Position numbers and translations under genes: made by a program. The notes beneath the pieces are model-generated. The model ran no database searches. It was not told the origin of the DNA and saw only the letters and a list, made by a program, of their open reading frames with translations. A stretch of DNA of 64,000 nt from Gammaproteobacteria bacterium (GTDB lineage Bacteria > Pseudomonadota > Gammaproteobacteria > Burkholderiales > Burkholderiaceae_B), in assembly GCA_018815245.1 (NCBI GenBank), contig JAHIXK010000002.1:1-64000 (forward strand), written 5' to 3'. This document shows, one piece after another, positions 40,856 to 50,921 of the stretch; position 1 is the first letter of the stretch, and the number at the start of each line of letters is the position of its first letter.

Positions 40856-42736
40856 ATGCCAAAAGCACCTCAGATCAATCTAATTCGAGCAATTTGCCCC
40901 ATTGTATTGGTTGCGATTCTTTTGGGTTTGTCTTGGGTTGAATTGTTGCCCGAGTTGGACACTGTAACGCTTGATGCTCAGCAGCGTTTGCAGATTCGTT
41001 TCTCCCAATCTTCAAACAGTAAAGCCAGCGAGTTACTGCCTCGCCTGAATCCTGTGATTGTAGGTATGGACGATCAATTTGTTGATCAGGTCGAAACGCC
41101 GATTGCCCTTAGTCATGTTTGGATTGCCAAATTGCTGGAGGCTTTGGCCTCAGCCAAACCGGCTGTAATCGGGGTTGATTTTGCCTTTCCCGTTAAACGT
41201 TTTGATTCGATCTACCTTGCGGACAATCCGCAAGTTAATTTTCATCAACGGTTGATACAGGGCCTTGCCAACGCAAGTCGTTCAGTACCGATTGTTGCGA
41301 TCAAGGTATGGGATTCAGAGAAATCAGATTTCAGCCCGATTCACCCTGATTTTCAAAACGTATTGGACAGCCAGCCCGGCGAGTTTGAGGCGGTAACCTC
41401 CGCGATGTTTTGTCAGGATGTGGACGGAATGATCCGGACACTTCCAGATTCAGTGTGCCAGCCAGACGACACAGAACACGGTTTGGCCAATGAAATGGCT
41501 GTGGCCATGGGTTTGCCAGGAGTTAAAGCCGGGTGGATTGATTTCAGTATTGGCGAAAAATTTGATTACATCCCGATGATGGATGTGATTCAGGCGAGTG
41601 AGCGTGGCGACAAAGCGTGGCTTAGCTCCCGGTTTGAGGGTCGACCTGTGCTTTTTGGTGCGGTAATGCAGAACATGGACAGTCATTTTTCACCGCATCC
41701 TTTGGCGGCTTGGTTGGGGGACACAACCTACGTGCCGGGTGTTCTTTTTCATGCTCAAATTTTTCGCAGTATTGTAAGTGAACGGGGTATCAAGGCACTC
41801 CCTGATTGGATTCCGATTGTTTTAACACTTGTTACAGCGACTTTGTGGTGGCTACCATCACAGCGTTTGTTTGAGTTGTCAGTGCTTGTGATGATGCTTA
41901 GTGCTACTGTAGTTCAAGTGCTGCTGATTCACCGGTCTTTGTGGTTGCCTTTGAGTTTGATGTGGTTGTGCGGGGCTTCGCTGGTGGTTTTGCGGCTTGT
42001 GTTTGACAATATTGTTAACTTGTCTGAAAAGCGGCGACTTAAAAAAGTATTTGGAGGGTATGTCAGCCCTTCAGTGCTTGATGGAATATTGAAGGGGTCG
42101 ATTGACGGATCTGGGCAAGGCAAAGAGGTTGAGGTTGCCATTCTTTTTTCAGATATTCGTGGATTTACTCGCTTCGGAGAAAAGCACTCAGCCGAGCAAG
42201 TGGTGCAGTTGCTCAATGATTATTTTGGACGGATGACACGTGTGGTGCATGAGTCTGGGGGCACTGTCGACAAGTTCATCGGAGATGGTTTGATGGCCTT
42301 TTTTGGTGCACCCAATTCATTGCTAAGGCCTGCCACGCAAGCTGCCTGTTGTGCCCTGAAAATGCAGAATGAACTAGAAAGTTTCAATCAGACGCTTGAA
42401 GCAAGGGGGCAGCAACCCATTCAGATCGGCATTGGATTGCATTTTGGGTGGGCGGTGATTGGTCACATTGGCAGCCCGGATCGTTTCGAATACACGGCGA
42501 TTGGCGATACGGTCAACGCCACTGCGCGAATTGAAAGTTTGAGCAAAGACCTGGGCACATCTGTATTGTGTTCGAAAGCATTTGCTGAGAGGATGAATCA
42601 AGAAGACTCAATACCTGTTGATAAACACTTTGCCGAGTTTCCGAATTTAGGTAATCTGAAGATGACAAATTTTGGGCCGCAAGCGTTAAAGGGGCGAGCC
42701 GACATGGCGGTTTTTGGAATGGAAATGAAGCGATGA
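40856..42736 (+). CDS. CHASE2-domain adenylate/guanylate cyclase (class III)
   Basis: The 626-residue protein (ATG 40856; an upstream TTG at 40805 is possible) has an N-terminal membrane segment (about 10-28), a periplasmic CHASE2 sensor domain (about 30-300), three closely spaced transmembrane segments (about 319-384) and a C-terminal class III cyclase domain. Catalytic features are FSDIRGFT (431-438) with the first metal Asp, DKFIGDGLMAFFGAP with the second, and TAIGDTVNATARIE. It should make cAMP or cGMP in response to an external signal. Codon use is less GC-rich at third positions than in neighbouring genes. Its stop overlaps the next gene. Confidence 0.93.
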   Translation: MPKAPQINLIRAICPIVLVAILLGLSWVELLPELDTVTLDAQQRLQIRFSQSSNSKASELLPRLNPVIVGMDDQFVDQVETPIALSHVWIAKLLEALASAKPAVIGVDFAFPVKRFDSIYLADNPQVNFHQRLIQGLANASRSVPIVAIKVWDSEKSDFSPIHPDFQNVLDSQPGEFEAVTSAMFCQDVDGMIRTLPDSVCQPDDTEHGLANEMAVAMGLPGVKAGWIDFSIGEKFDYIPMMDVIQASERGDKAWLSSRFEGRPVLFGAVMQNMDSHFSPHPLAAWLGDTTYVPGVLFHAQIFRSIVSERGIKALPDWIPIVLTLVTATLWWLPSQRLFELSVLVMMLSATVVQVLLIHRSLWLPLSLMWLCGASLVVLRLVFDNIVNLSEKRRLKKVFGGYVSPSVLDGILKGSIDGSGQGKEVEVAILFSDIRGFTRFGEKHSAEQVVQLLNDYFGRMTRVVHESGGTVDKFIGDGLMAFFGAPNSLLRPATQAACCALKMQNELESFNQTLEARGQQPIQIGIGLHFGWAVIGHIGSPDRFEYTAIGDTVNATARIESLSKDLGTSVLCSKAFAERMNQEDSIPVDKHFAEFPNLGNLKMTNFGPQALKGRADMAVFGMEMKR

Positions 42737-43077
42737 TCAAGCCTTTTAAATTGTACCGAATGAACGCATTGATTGCTTGTTCGAGAAACTCATGTATCGC
42801 TTTGACAGCTGTTATGCTCACTTTGCAGGTTAATACTGGGCAAGCTGAATCTGGCGATGTCAACACCAAGGACATTCAAGAACAGAAAACGGAAGACGTA
42901 AGACCGTCGGCGATGCCATCGCCGCCGCCAAGTCCGTCGGCAACGCCGCCGCAGGGCTCTGGGGAAATGATGAGAATGCCGCAAGATGAAGAAAGCACCA
43001 GGCAGAAAAAGCATAAGCCAGTGGCTGGCGGTGTTGTTATTCGCAAAGATGCCACAGACGAACGCGGTGCCGACTGA
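42733..43077 (+). CDS. Small exported proline-rich protein
   Basis: The ATG overlaps the cyclase stop (ATGA), so translation is probably coupled. The 114 residues have an N-terminal hydrophobic signal region (either from Met1 or from Met10, MNALIACSRNSCIALTAVML), cleaved near GQA-ES (about 38). A low-complexity part rich in Pro and Ser (58-76, PSAMPSPPPSPSATPP) and a basic, charged tail follow. No known domain. Coupling suggests a role with the cyclase, for instance as a periplasmic partner of the CHASE2 domain, but that is inference. Confidence 0.65.
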   Translation: MIKPFKLYRMNALIACSRNSCIALTAVMLTLQVNTGQAESGDVNTKDIQEQKTEDVRPSAMPSPPPSPSATPPQGSGEMMRMPQDEESTRQKKHKPVAGGVVIRKDATDERGAD

Positions 43078-43112
43078 CAAATTTTTTTCTAGCTGAGCAC
43101 ACGGGCTGCAAC

Positions 43113-43571
43113 TTAGCCCGGAAACGCAGCCAGCAATTCAGCCCGCAAGGCCAGCATCCATTTCGGCTTGGAATCAAACACCCATTGCTGCCGGGGCGAC
43201 AGCGAAACACCTGCTTTGGCCGCAGCCCACACCGGCGCAGGAAAGTGTTTGTCGTCCGTAAACCGCGGAATGACATGCCAGTGCAAATGCGGCACAACAT
43301 TGCCCAAGGTGGCAATGTTGGCTTTGTCGGCTTTGAACACACGCAGTACAAACTGTTCAAGCACCACCACTGCATCCATGCACAGCATGCGGTCTTCTCG
43401 ACTTAAATCAGAAAACTCACGCACATGATCGTTCCAGACCAGACGAAGAAAGCCGGGGTAATCGGCATCCATTGCTTCGATCACGCGGAACTTGCTGCAG
43501 TTAAAAACCCAATCGCCGCCCGGTGTGGCACACAGGGGGCAATTGGCGTTTTGCTCAACGTTATCTGTCAT
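43113..43571 (-). CDS. HIT-family nucleotide-binding protein
   Basis: HIT proteins hydrolyse nucleotide phosphoramidates or dinucleotides. The 152-residue protein has the histidine triad HLHWHVIPR (95-103) and an N-terminal CPLC pair that may bind zinc. [15 protein letters not shown] is typical of the bacterial subgroup. Its ATG overlaps the stop of the giant oxidoreductase gene by four bases, so the two are coupled, an arrangement I believe is recurrent in Burkholderiales. Confidence 0.9.
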   Translation of the reverse strand: MTDNVEQNANCPLCATPGGDWVFNCSKFRVIEAMDADYPGFLRLVWNDHVREFSDLSREDRMLCMDAVVVLEQFVLRVFKADKANIATLGNVVPHLHWHVIPRFTDDKHFPAPVWAAAKAGVSLSPRQQWVFDSKPKWMLALRAELLAAFPG

Positions 43572-46500
43572 ACCAGAATACGTTCAATGCCGCCGTCGTT
43601 CGCGTCTTTCACGTAGTTCTGCAACCAGTCCTTGCCCAGCACATGCTTGGCAACTTCCACCACAATGTAGTCGGCCTCAAGATTGGCATCGTCGCTGTAG
43701 CGGCTCAAACCCTGCAGACAAGACGGGCAGCTGGTCAGAATTTTTACATTCGCCTGGGGTGCCTTCTCTCGCAGCTTGTCGGCGCCCTTGCGCATTTCCT
43801 CTTCCTTGCGGAATCGAACCTGTGTGGCCACGTCGGGACGTGACACACCAAAGGTGCCTGACTCGCCACAGCAGCGGTCATTCTTGGTGATGTTCTGACC
43901 TTGCAGATCGCTGTTCATCAACTGGTTCACAACCTTCAACGGGTCGTAGGTTTTCATGGGCGTGTGGCAAGGGTCGTGGTACATGTACTGCGTACCTGTC
44001 ACGTTGTCCAGCTTCACGCCTTTTTCCATGAGGAATTCGTGAATGTCGATGATGCGGCAGCCGGGGAAAATCTTCTCGAATTCATAACCCTGCAACTGGT
44101 CGTAACACGTGCCACAGCTGACCACCACGGTTTTAATGTCGAGGTAGTTCAGTGTGTTGGCCACGCGGTGGAACAGCACGCGGTTGTCGGTGATCATTTT
44201 CTCGGCTTTGTCGTACTGCCCTGCCCCGCGCTGCGGGTAGCCGCAACACAGGTAGCCGGGTGGCAACACGGTTTGCACGCCCACATTCCACAACATGGCT
44301 TGCGTGGCCAAACCCACTTGGCTGTACAAGCGTTCAGAACCGCAACCGGGGAAGTAAAACACCGCTTCCGTGTCGGCCTGCGTGGTTTTGGGGTTGCGAA
44401 TCACCGGTACGTAATCGCTGTTCTCAATATCCAGCAACGCGCGCGCAGTTTTCTTGGGCAAACCACCGGGCATGGGCTTGTTGATGAAGTGAATCACCTG
44501 CTCACGAATCGGTGCCTTGCCCACGGTGGCGGGCGGCTTGGCGATTTGCTTGTTCAACATGCCCAGCGACTTGGCGACTTTGTAAGCGCCGCGTTGCAGC
44601 TTGTAGCCAATGCCAGTCATGCCCACACGCATGGCCTTGATGGTGGCTGGGTCTTTCGCGTTCAGGAAAGTCATGGCCAAGGCAGTGCCGGGGTTGAAAC
44701 TTTTCTTGTCCATCTTGCGCAGCAAGGCGCGCATGTTCATGGACACATCGCCAAAGTCGATATCAACCGGGCATGGGGTCAAACACTTGTGGCACACCGT
44801 GCAGTGGTCAGCCACGTCTTCAAATTCTTCCCAATGCTTGATGGACACACCACGGCGGGTTTGTTCTTCATACAGGAAAGCCTCGACCAACAAGGATGTG
44901 GCCAGAATTTTATTGCGCGGGCTGTACAGCAAGTTGGCACGCGGCACGTGGGTGGAACACACGGGTTTGCACTTGCCACAACGCAAACAATCTTTTACCG
45001 AGTCGGCAATTGAACCGATGTCGCTTTGGCTCATGATCAGGCTTTCATGGCCCATCAAATTGAAGCTGGGCGTGTAGGCGTTGGTCAAATCGCCACCCGG
45101 CAACAACTTGCCTTTGTTGAAACGACCTTCCGGGTCAATGCGTTGCTTGTAATCCTGGAAAGGCTGCAACTCTTCCTTGGTCAAGTACTGGTATTTGGTA
45201 ATGCCAATGCCGTGTTCACCGGAAATAACGCCATCCAGATTGCGGGCAATTTGCATGATGCGGTCCACGGTGCGTTCCGCTTCGTGCAGCATTTCATAAT
45301 CGTCGGAATTCACCGGAATGTTGGTGTGCACATTGCCGTCGCCTGCGTGCATGTGCAAGGCCACGAACAAACGGCCACGCAACACCTGCTTGTGAATGGC
45401 CTTGCATTCTTCCATCACGGGCACAAACACACCGCCCTCAAAAATGCGGTTCAGGTTGTGGCGCAGCTCGGTCTTCCAGCTAACGCGAATGGTGCGGTCT
45501 TGCAGCACATCAAACACAGTGACTTCGGGCTGATCGGCAAGGCGCTTTTCCAGCGCGGCATCCAGATGACCCAAGCCAATGGTTTTCAGAATGGGGTTGG
45601 CCTGTGCCAGGGGCATGTTCATGTTGCCAAGCAACCAGCTCCAGCGGTCGTGCGTGGCTTCAAGCAATTCAACAGCACGGCCAACACGGTCGCCCACCAA
45701 ATCTTCGGTAGATAGCTTGGTGGAATCGACTTCGTCTGTTTTGCCCAAGGTAAGCGGCTTCTCGAAAAATGAACGCAGCGCAGCAACCAGTTTCAGCTTG
45801 TTGCGGATCGACAGTTCAATGTTGATGCGCTCAATTTCATCGGTGTATTCGCCCATGCGCGGCAGGGGAATCACCACGTCTTCGTTGATCTTGAAGGCAT
45901 TGGTGTGGCGTGCAATGGCCGCCGTGCGGGCACGGTCGAGCCAGAACTTTTTGCGGGCTTCGGGGCTAACCGCCACAAAACCTTCACCGGCACGCCCGTT
46001 GGACAGGCGCACCACTTCAGAAGCGGCCTGAGCCACCGCATTTTCGTCGTCGCCCACAATGTCGCCGAACAACACCATTTTCGGGAATGCGCCACGCTTG
46101 GATTTCGGGCTGTACTTCACTGCCCGCAAATAGCGCTCGTCCAGGTGCTCAAGGCCCGCCAAAATGGCGCCCATGGCTTTGCCTTCTGTATCAAGGTAAT
46201 TTTTGATTTCAACAATCGAGGGCACTGCGTCACGGGCTTGGCCGTAAAACTCCAGGCACACCGTGCGGGTGTGCTTGGGCATGCGGTGCAAAATCCACTT
46301 GGCCGATGTAATAAGGCCATCGCAACCTTCTTTCTGAATGCCGGGCAGGCCCGCCAGAAACTTGTCGGTCACGTCTTTGCCCAAACCCACCTTGCGGAAA
46401 CGCGCGCCCTCAACTGTGAGGCGTTCAGTTTTCAAAATTTTGGCGTTGGGTGGCTGGCGGCCATCGGACCACACCAGGTCAAAATCGGCCTGCGGTGCGT

Positions 46501-47548
46501 CGTGAATCTTGCTCAGATTGTGGTTGACCCGCGTTACTTCAAGCCAGTTGCCCTGTGGGTCGACCATTCTCCACCATGCCAAATTATCCAGCGCGGTGCC
46601 CCACAACACAGCTTTCTTGCCGCCTGCGTTCATGGCCACATTGCCGCCAATACAGCTGGCTTCAGCCGAAGTGGGGTCAACCGCAAACACGCGACCAGCG
46701 GCTTCTGCCGCTTCCGACACGCGCTTGGTGACCACACCTGCACCGGAAAACACGGTGGCGTATTCTTCAGAGAGGCCGGGCAGCACTTCCATTTTCACCT
46801 GGCCAAGTTCTTCCAGCTTTTCCGTGTTGATGATGGCAGACAAGGCCGTAAGCGGCACTGCTCCACCGGTGTAGCCCGTGCCACCTCCGCGTGGAATGAT
46901 GGTGAGCCCCAAATCGATACAGGCTTTCACCAAACCAGGAATTTCAGATTCACGATCGGGCGTAAGCACAACAAAGGGGTATTCAACGCGCCAGTCGGTC
47001 GCATCAGTTACGTGGGACACGCGGGACAAACCATCGTATTTAATGTTGTCTTTCGCAGTGTGTTCGCCCAATACCTTGCGGGCACGACCACGCAATGTGG
47101 CCATGGCTTCCAGTTCGCGCTGGAATTCAAATACGGCTTTTTCTGCGGCTGTCAGCAACGCACGCACTTTGGCGCTGCGGTCCGCAGAGTCCGCTTCAAC
47201 TGCGGCTTCTTTCACTTCCACGCGGCGGGCATCAATTTCGCTCAAGCGATGGAACAATGCTTCGATCAACGCAGTGAGGCGCTTGGGGTTGTCCAGCAGG
47301 TCATCTTGCAAATAGGGGTTGCGGCGCACCACCCAGATGTCGCCCAGTACTTCAAACAACATGCGTGCTGAGCGGCCGGTTTTTCTTTCCTGGCGCAGCT
47401 CTTGAAGAATGTTCCATGCGGACTCGCCCAGCAGGCGGATCACGATTTCGCGGTCCGAAAACGAGGTGTAGTTGTATGGAATTTCCCGCAGACGAGCGGT
47501 TTCGCCGGCCGAGGGTTTCAGTGTGTTCAATTCAACGGGTGCGTTCAT
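43568..47548 (-). CDS. Giant FAD-linked oxidase / Fe-S oxidoreductase (DUF3683 type)
   Basis: The 1326-residue protein joins several modules. An N-terminal DUF3683-like part (about 1-150) is followed by an FAD-binding PCMH domain (about 180-400; [33 protein letters not shown]) and the FAD-oxidase C domain (to about 810; [27 protein letters not shown]). A GlpC-like part has two 4Fe-4S sites ([11 protein letters not shown] near 855, [14 protein letters not shown] near 920), and two cysteine-rich CCG domains follow (PGYLCCGYP near 1100, [12 protein letters not shown] near 1225). It resembles fused D-lactate/D-2-hydroxyacid dehydrogenase systems feeding electrons to quinone. The substrate is not known. 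Confidence 0.9.
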   Translation of the reverse strand: MNAPVELNTLKPSAGETARLREIPYNYTSFSDREIVIRLLGESAWNILQELRQERKTGRSARMLFEVLGDIWVVRRNPYLQDDLLDNPKRLTALIEALFHRLSEIDARRVEVKEAAVEADSADRSAKVRALLTAAEKAVFEFQRELEAMATLRGRARKVLGEHTAKDNIKYDGLSRVSHVTDATDWRVEYPFVVLTPDRESEIPGLVKACIDLGLTIIPRGGGTGYTGGAVPLTALSAIINTEKLEELGQVKMEVLPGLSEEYATVFSGAGVVTKRVSEAAEAAGRVFAVDPTSAEASCIGGNVAMNAGGKKAVLWGTALDNLAWWRMVDPQGNWLEVTRVNHNLSKIHDAPQADFDLVWSDGRQPPNAKILKTERLTVEGARFRKVGLGKDVTDKFLAGLPGIQKEGCDGLITSAKWILHRMPKHTRTVCLEFYGQARDAVPSIVEIKNYLDTEGKAMGAILAGLEHLDERYLRAVKYSPKSKRGAFPKMVLFGDIVGDDENAVAQAASEVVRLSNGRAGEGFVAVSPEARKKFWLDRARTAAIARHTNAFKINEDVVIPLPRMGEYTDEIERINIELSIRNKLKLVAALRSFFEKPLTLGKTDEVDSTKLSTEDLVGDRVGRAVELLEATHDRWSWLLGNMNMPLAQANPILKTIGLGHLDAALEKRLADQPEVTVFDVLQDRTIRVSWKTELRHNLNRIFEGGVFVPVMEECKAIHKQVLRGRLFVALHMHAGDGNVHTNIPVNSDDYEMLHEAERTVDRIMQIARNLDGVISGEHGIGITKYQYLTKEELQPFQDYKQRIDPEGRFNKGKLLPGGDLTNAYTPSFNLMGHESLIMSQSDIGSIADSVKDCLRCGKCKPVCSTHVPRANLLYSPRNKILATSLLVEAFLYEEQTRRGVSIKHWEEFEDVADHCTVCHKCLTPCPVDIDFGDVSMNMRALLRKMDKKSFNPGTALAMTFLNAKDPATIKAMRVGMTGIGYKLQRGAYKVAKSLGMLNKQIAKPPATVGKAPIREQVIHFINKPMPGGLPKKTARALLDIENSDYVPVIRNPKTTQADTEAVFYFPGCGSERLYSQVGLATQAMLWNVGVQTVLPPGYLCCGYPQRGAGQYDKAEKMITDNRVLFHRVANTLNYLDIKTVVVSCGTCYDQLQGYEFEKIFPGCRIIDIHEFLMEKGVKLDNVTGTQYMYHDPCHTPMKTYDPLKVVNQLMNSDLQGQNITKNDRCCGESGTFGVSRPDVATQVRFRKEEEMRKGADKLREKAPQANVKILTSCPSCLQGLSRYSDDANLEADYIVVEVAKHVLGKDWLQNYVKDANDGGIERILV

Positions 47549-47631
47549 GCAAAACCTTTAGACTGCTTAGCCTTTCATGGTAACAAAAACCGGGTACTTG
47601 CGCCTAGAGTGGCGCCTCCTCAATTTTCACC

Positions 47632-47658
47632 CAAAACCCTTACAGCATAAGGGTTTTG
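47632..47658 (-). terminator. Hairpin after argS
   Basis: An 11-bp perfect stem (CAAAACCCTTA at 47632-47642, TAAGGGTTTTG at 47648-47658) with a five-base loop lies about 20 bp past the argS stop. The 3' arm ends in TTTTG on the minus strand, with no longer T-run, so it is a probable but weak intrinsic terminator. Confidence 0.6.
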
Positions 47659-47679
47659 CGGCTTTCTTCCTGTAACTTT

Positions 47680-49419
47680 TTACATCCGCTTGGGTGCTGA
47701 AACCCCCAACACTGCCAAGCCGTTGGCCAACACGGTGGCTACAGCCACCAGCAAGGCCACGCGCGCGGTTTTCAGCGACAAATCGTCAATTCGAACCCGC
47801 TCGGCGTTGTAGAAGGTGTGGAAAGCAGCCGCCAGTTCACGCAGGTAAAAAGCGATGTGGTGTGGTGCCAACTCTTCGGCCGCCTTGGACAAAATGTCCG
47901 GGTAAGAAACCAACGTTCTAAGCAAAGCGAGCTCGGAAGGTGCGCCCAACAAGGTTAAATCGGCCTGATTCAGCGTGGTCAAATCGACCTCGGCCTGATC
48001 CAGAATGGAATGAATGCGGGCATGGGCATACTGCACGTAGTACACGGGGTTTTCATCGGATTGAGCCAAGGCCAAATCGACATCAAACACAAATTCGGTG
48101 TCCGCTTTGCGGCTAACCAGGAAGAAACGCACCGCGTCGCGCCCCTTGGTCAGCGCGTCGGGCTGGCTTAGCATGGGTTGGGTTTCATCCACGCCGCCGG
48201 ACCAGCAAATCAGGTCTCGCACGGTCACGTAGCTGCCGGCACGCTTTGAAATTTTCACTTCCTGCCCGCCTTTCATCACGGTGACCATTTTGTGCAGCAC
48301 GTAGTCGGGATAGCCCTGCGGAATGCCCACATTGCAGGCCTGCAGACCTGCCCGAACACGCGCAATGGTGCCATGGTGATCGGTGCCCTGAATGTTGATC
48401 ACTTTGCCGAAGCCACGCTTGAATTTCTGGATGTGGTAAGCCACATCGGGCACAAAGTAGGTGTAACCACCTTCCGATTTACGCATGACCCGGTCTTTGT
48501 CGTCGCCGTAATCGGTTGAACGCAGCCACAGCGCACCGCCCTCCTCGAAGGTTTTTCCGGAAGCCACCATTTTTGCCACGGCTTCTTCAACCTTGCCTTC
48601 GGAATACAAGGAGCTTTCCAGGTAAAACTGGTCGAAATTCACACCAAAGGCTTTTAAATCAAGGTCTTGCTCGGCGCGCAGGTAAGCCACTGCGAAGACG
48701 CGAATGGATTCAAAATCGTCTACATTGCCACTGCCTTTCACTGGCTCGCCGTCGGCCGCTTTCACTTCTTTGCCTGCCAAAAAGTCGGCTGCAATGTCGG
48801 CAATATAATCCCCGTTGTAGGCACTTTCGGGCCATGCTGCATCGCCTGGATTGATCCCCTTGGCGCGGGCCTGGACGGACGTGGCCAGCGTTTGGATTTG
48901 CACCCCGGCATCGTTGTAATAAAACTCTTTGTGAACTTTCCAGCCTTGGGTTTGCATCACTGCGGCCATGGCATCGCCCAGTGCGGCTTGGCGGCCGTGG
49001 CCCACGTGCAGGGGGCCGGTGGGGTTGGCCGATACAAATTCGATCAGCACTGTTTCACCAGCATGGGCTTGGGATTTGCCAAACTCAACGCCCTGCTCAA
49101 GCACCTGTGCTACCACGGCCGCGCGGGTTTGCTGGCTTAAACGAATATTGATAAACCCTGGACCGGCAATTTCAATGGCTTCAACCAAACCTGCACATGC
49201 AGGGTTGGCTTTTACATGGTCGGCCAGCAGTTGGGCCAATTCACGGGGGTTGCGGCGGGCGGGCTTGGCCAACTGCATGGCCAGGTTGCATGCCACATCA
49301 CCGTGACTGGCGTCTTTGGGTTTTTCCAAGGCAACCACACCCTCAAAAGGCTGATTAAGGGCAGCGGCAGCGGCCGCTTCAAATGCGGCGATCAGCGTAT
49401 TTCGTTGTTGGGTAAGCAT
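47680..49419 (-). CDS. argS: Arginyl-tRNA synthetase
   Basis: ArgRS charges tRNA-Arg. From ATG 49419 the protein has 579 residues, the usual length; longer in-frame extensions to 49569 do not resemble the family. It has the class I HIGH-type motif HVGH (138-141, in [14 protein letters not shown]), a KMSKS-like motif [16 protein letters not shown], the N-terminal Add-1 domain and the C-terminal helical domain with [16 protein letters not shown]-like sequence lies in the leader. Next on the strand are two small envelope genes upstream. Confidence 0.97.
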   Translation of the reverse strand: MLTQQRNTLIAAFEAAAAAALNQPFEGVVALEKPKDASHGDVACNLAMQLAKPARRNPRELAQLLADHVKANPACAGLVEAIEIAGPGFINIRLSQQTRAAVVAQVLEQGVEFGKSQAHAGETVLIEFVSANPTGPLHVGHGRQAALGDAMAAVMQTQGWKVHKEFYYNDAGVQIQTLATSVQARAKGINPGDAAWPESAYNGDYIADIAADFLAGKEVKAADGEPVKGSGNVDDFESIRVFAVAYLRAEQDLDLKAFGVNFDQFYLESSLYSEGKVEEAVAKMVASGKTFEEGGALWLRSTDYGDDKDRVMRKSEGGYTYFVPDVAYHIQKFKRGFGKVINIQGTDHHGTIARVRAGLQACNVGIPQGYPDYVLHKMVTVMKGGQEVKISKRAGSYVTVRDLICWSGGVDETQPMLSQPDALTKGRDAVRFFLVSRKADTEFVFDVDLALAQSDENPVYYVQYAHARIHSILDQAEVDLTTLNQADLTLLGAPSELALLRTLVSYPDILSKAAEELAPHHIAFYLRELAAAFHTFYNAERVRIDDLSLKTARVALLVAVATVLANGLAVLGVSAPKRM

Positions 49420-49626
49420 GGGGAGGTGTTGGGGCTGTGTTGAGCTAAGCCTCTGATTGTAGCAAGTATTCCGTGCCTGGAACCCGGCTGCGCGTCTGAC
49501 CGCCTCAATGTCTTGCGGCAAAGCCACCTCACCGTGTATAAAATACGCCGATAAAAACAGACAAGGCATTTTGCGAAGTGTCGTCGGCCAACACCTCCGA
49601 AAATGCGCAGAGCTTCTTGGCGATGC

Positions 49627-50016
49627 TTACTTCAGAATTTGGACTTGCGCGGGGTCAAATACAAGAATTCGATTTTGCCCTGCAAACTGCTCTACCAAAC
49701 CCGACACTACAATTGTTTTACCGAAAAAGAACTTCGGCAAATCATGTATTCCCTGATAGGAATACCATGCTGCCACGCGGCCATCGATCACCACCGCCAG
49801 GTTGGCCGGATCGCGAAAATTGGTGTGGGAATTCAAGTCAACTTCATCGCGATCGGTTCGCAATTTACTCGATCGAACTTTCATTTGAACCTGTACTTCC
49901 TGATTCAAACGGGTGACTGCCTTGTCGGCAGTAATCGGCGCTGCTTGAACAAGACCCGCACCAACCAGCCCCGCCAAGCCTGCCAACACGCACATTGCAA
50001 CAAGCATGCGCCGCAT
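49627..50016 (-). CDS. Exported OB-fold-like small protein
   Basis: From ATG 50016 (GGGAG upstream at good spacing) the protein has 129 residues with a signal peptide MRRMLVAMCVLAGLAGLVGA, cleaved near VQA-AP (28). The mature part alternates strands in a way that suggests an OB-fold: VQVQMKVRSSKLRTDRDEVDLNS, FRDPANLAVVIDG, and FGKTIVVSGLVEQFAGQNRILVFDP. Related small periplasmic proteins exist in proteobacteria, but I cannot assign a function. It lies between argS and the small membrane protein gene, same strand. Confidence 0.75.
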   Translation of the reverse strand: MRRMLVAMCVLAGLAGLVGAGLVQAAPITADKAVTRLNQEVQVQMKVRSSKLRTDRDEVDLNSHTNFRDPANLAVVIDGRVAAWYSYQGIHDLPKFFFGKTIVVSGLVEQFAGQNRILVFDPAQVQILK

Positions 50017-50059
50017 GTTTTGCTCCCAGGCATTTGTGTGGCTTTCAGTGTATATCAGC

Positions 50060-50278
50060 CTAGAGCCAAAGCACACGGGCAATCATGTACCCACCCAAAA
50101 CCAGCACCCCCGCCATGGTGGGGACAAGGCCCAAGGCCTGCAACAACTCGTCTTTGCTCATGCCGAGCGAATTCATATACGGTGCGGAAGGTACGGACGA
50201 CACACCCGTTGCGCCCGCCAAAAACCCGGCGACCAGAAAAGCCACGCCCACAATGAGGGTGTAGTCGTTGAATCCCAC
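50060..50278 (-). CDS. Small two-helix membrane protein
   Basis: A GTG start at 50278 has AAGGA six bases upstream and gives 72 residues: VGFNDYTLIVGVAFLVAGFL, a polar loop with SAPYMNSLGMSKDELLQALG, and a second hydrophobic segment PTMAGVLVLGGYMIARVLW. Longer starts upstream would overlap the end of the LOG-like gene and add a charged leader, so I reject them. It lies 10 bp behind that gene and is probably in the same operon. Function unknown. Confidence 0.7.
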   Translation of the reverse strand: MGFNDYTLIVGVAFLVAGFLAGATGVSSVPSAPYMNSLGMSKDELLQALGLVPTMAGVLVLGGYMIARVLWL

Positions 50279-50288
50279 AATGTGTCCT

Positions 50289-50918
50289 TCAGAGCGGTGC
50301 TGGGGGTTGATACCCGGTCTGATTTTCCAGCCATTTTGTGACGGCAGGTGCCTGATAGCATTTGAAAGCTTCAAGCAAAGCGGTGGCGCTGGAATCGGCC
50401 ATCAGCATGTTGCGATGCTGCGGGCGAATGAAGGCCTCAGAATGTGCATGGTCCAAAAATGAAAGCAGGCCATCGTAATAGCCATTCACATTGAGCACGC
50501 CCACAGGTTTGTGGTGAAAACTGAGCTGCCCCCAGGTCAGGATTTCAAACAACTCCTCGAATGTTCCCAAACCACCAGGCAAGGCAATGAAGCCATCCGA
50601 CATTTCGGCCATCATGGCTTTTCGTTCATGCATATTGCGGGTGACATACAATTCAGTCAGTGCCGGGTGTGCCAGCTCCTTGGTCACCAACGATTCCGGA
50701 ATAATGCCAATCGCACTGCCGCCCTGCGCCAATACTTCTTCGGCCACCACGCCCATGAGCCCAAGGTTTGACCCCCCGTAGACCAAGCCAAAGTTGTTGG
50801 CGACCAAGGCACGGGCCAGGTTTTTGGCACCCTCGGTGTATTCAGCACGGCTACCCGAACTGGATCCACAGTACACACAAATATTTTGTTTAGGCGGCAA
50901 AGCGAGCTCTTTTTTCAA
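50289..50918 (-). CDS. LOG-family nucleotide hydrolase (TIGR00730)
   Basis: LOG-type proteins release the base from nucleoside monophosphates; plant and some bacterial members activate cytokinins, others have general nucleotidase roles. The 209-residue protein has ICVYCGSSSG, GLVYGGSNLGLMG, the family signature MHERKAMM (96-103) and PGGLGTFEELFE (114-125). The start appears to be TTG 50918, three bases after the stop of the CCA-adding enzyme gene; no good ribosome-binding site is visible. Confidence 0.9.
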   Translation of the reverse strand: MKKELALPPKQNICVYCGSSSGSRAEYTEGAKNLARALVANNFGLVYGGSNLGLMGVVAEEVLAQGGSAIGIIPESLVTKELAHPALTELYVTRNMHERKAMMAEMSDGFIALPGGLGTFEELFEILTWGQLSFHHKPVGVLNVNGYYDGLLSFLDHAHSEAFIRPQHRNMLMADSSATALLEAFKCYQAPAVTKWLENQTGYQPPAPL

Positions 50919-50921
50919 GAA

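Noticed and set aside
43102-43120. Hairpin CGGGCT/AGCCCG between the small exported protein and the HIT gene
   Set aside because: It overlaps the HIT stop codon and lacks a T-run in either direction, so terminator function is doubtful.
50289-50918. LOG-like protein as a cytokinin-producing enzyme
   Set aside because: The family is broad; nothing nearby (no ipt-type or P450 gene) supports cytokinin synthesis.
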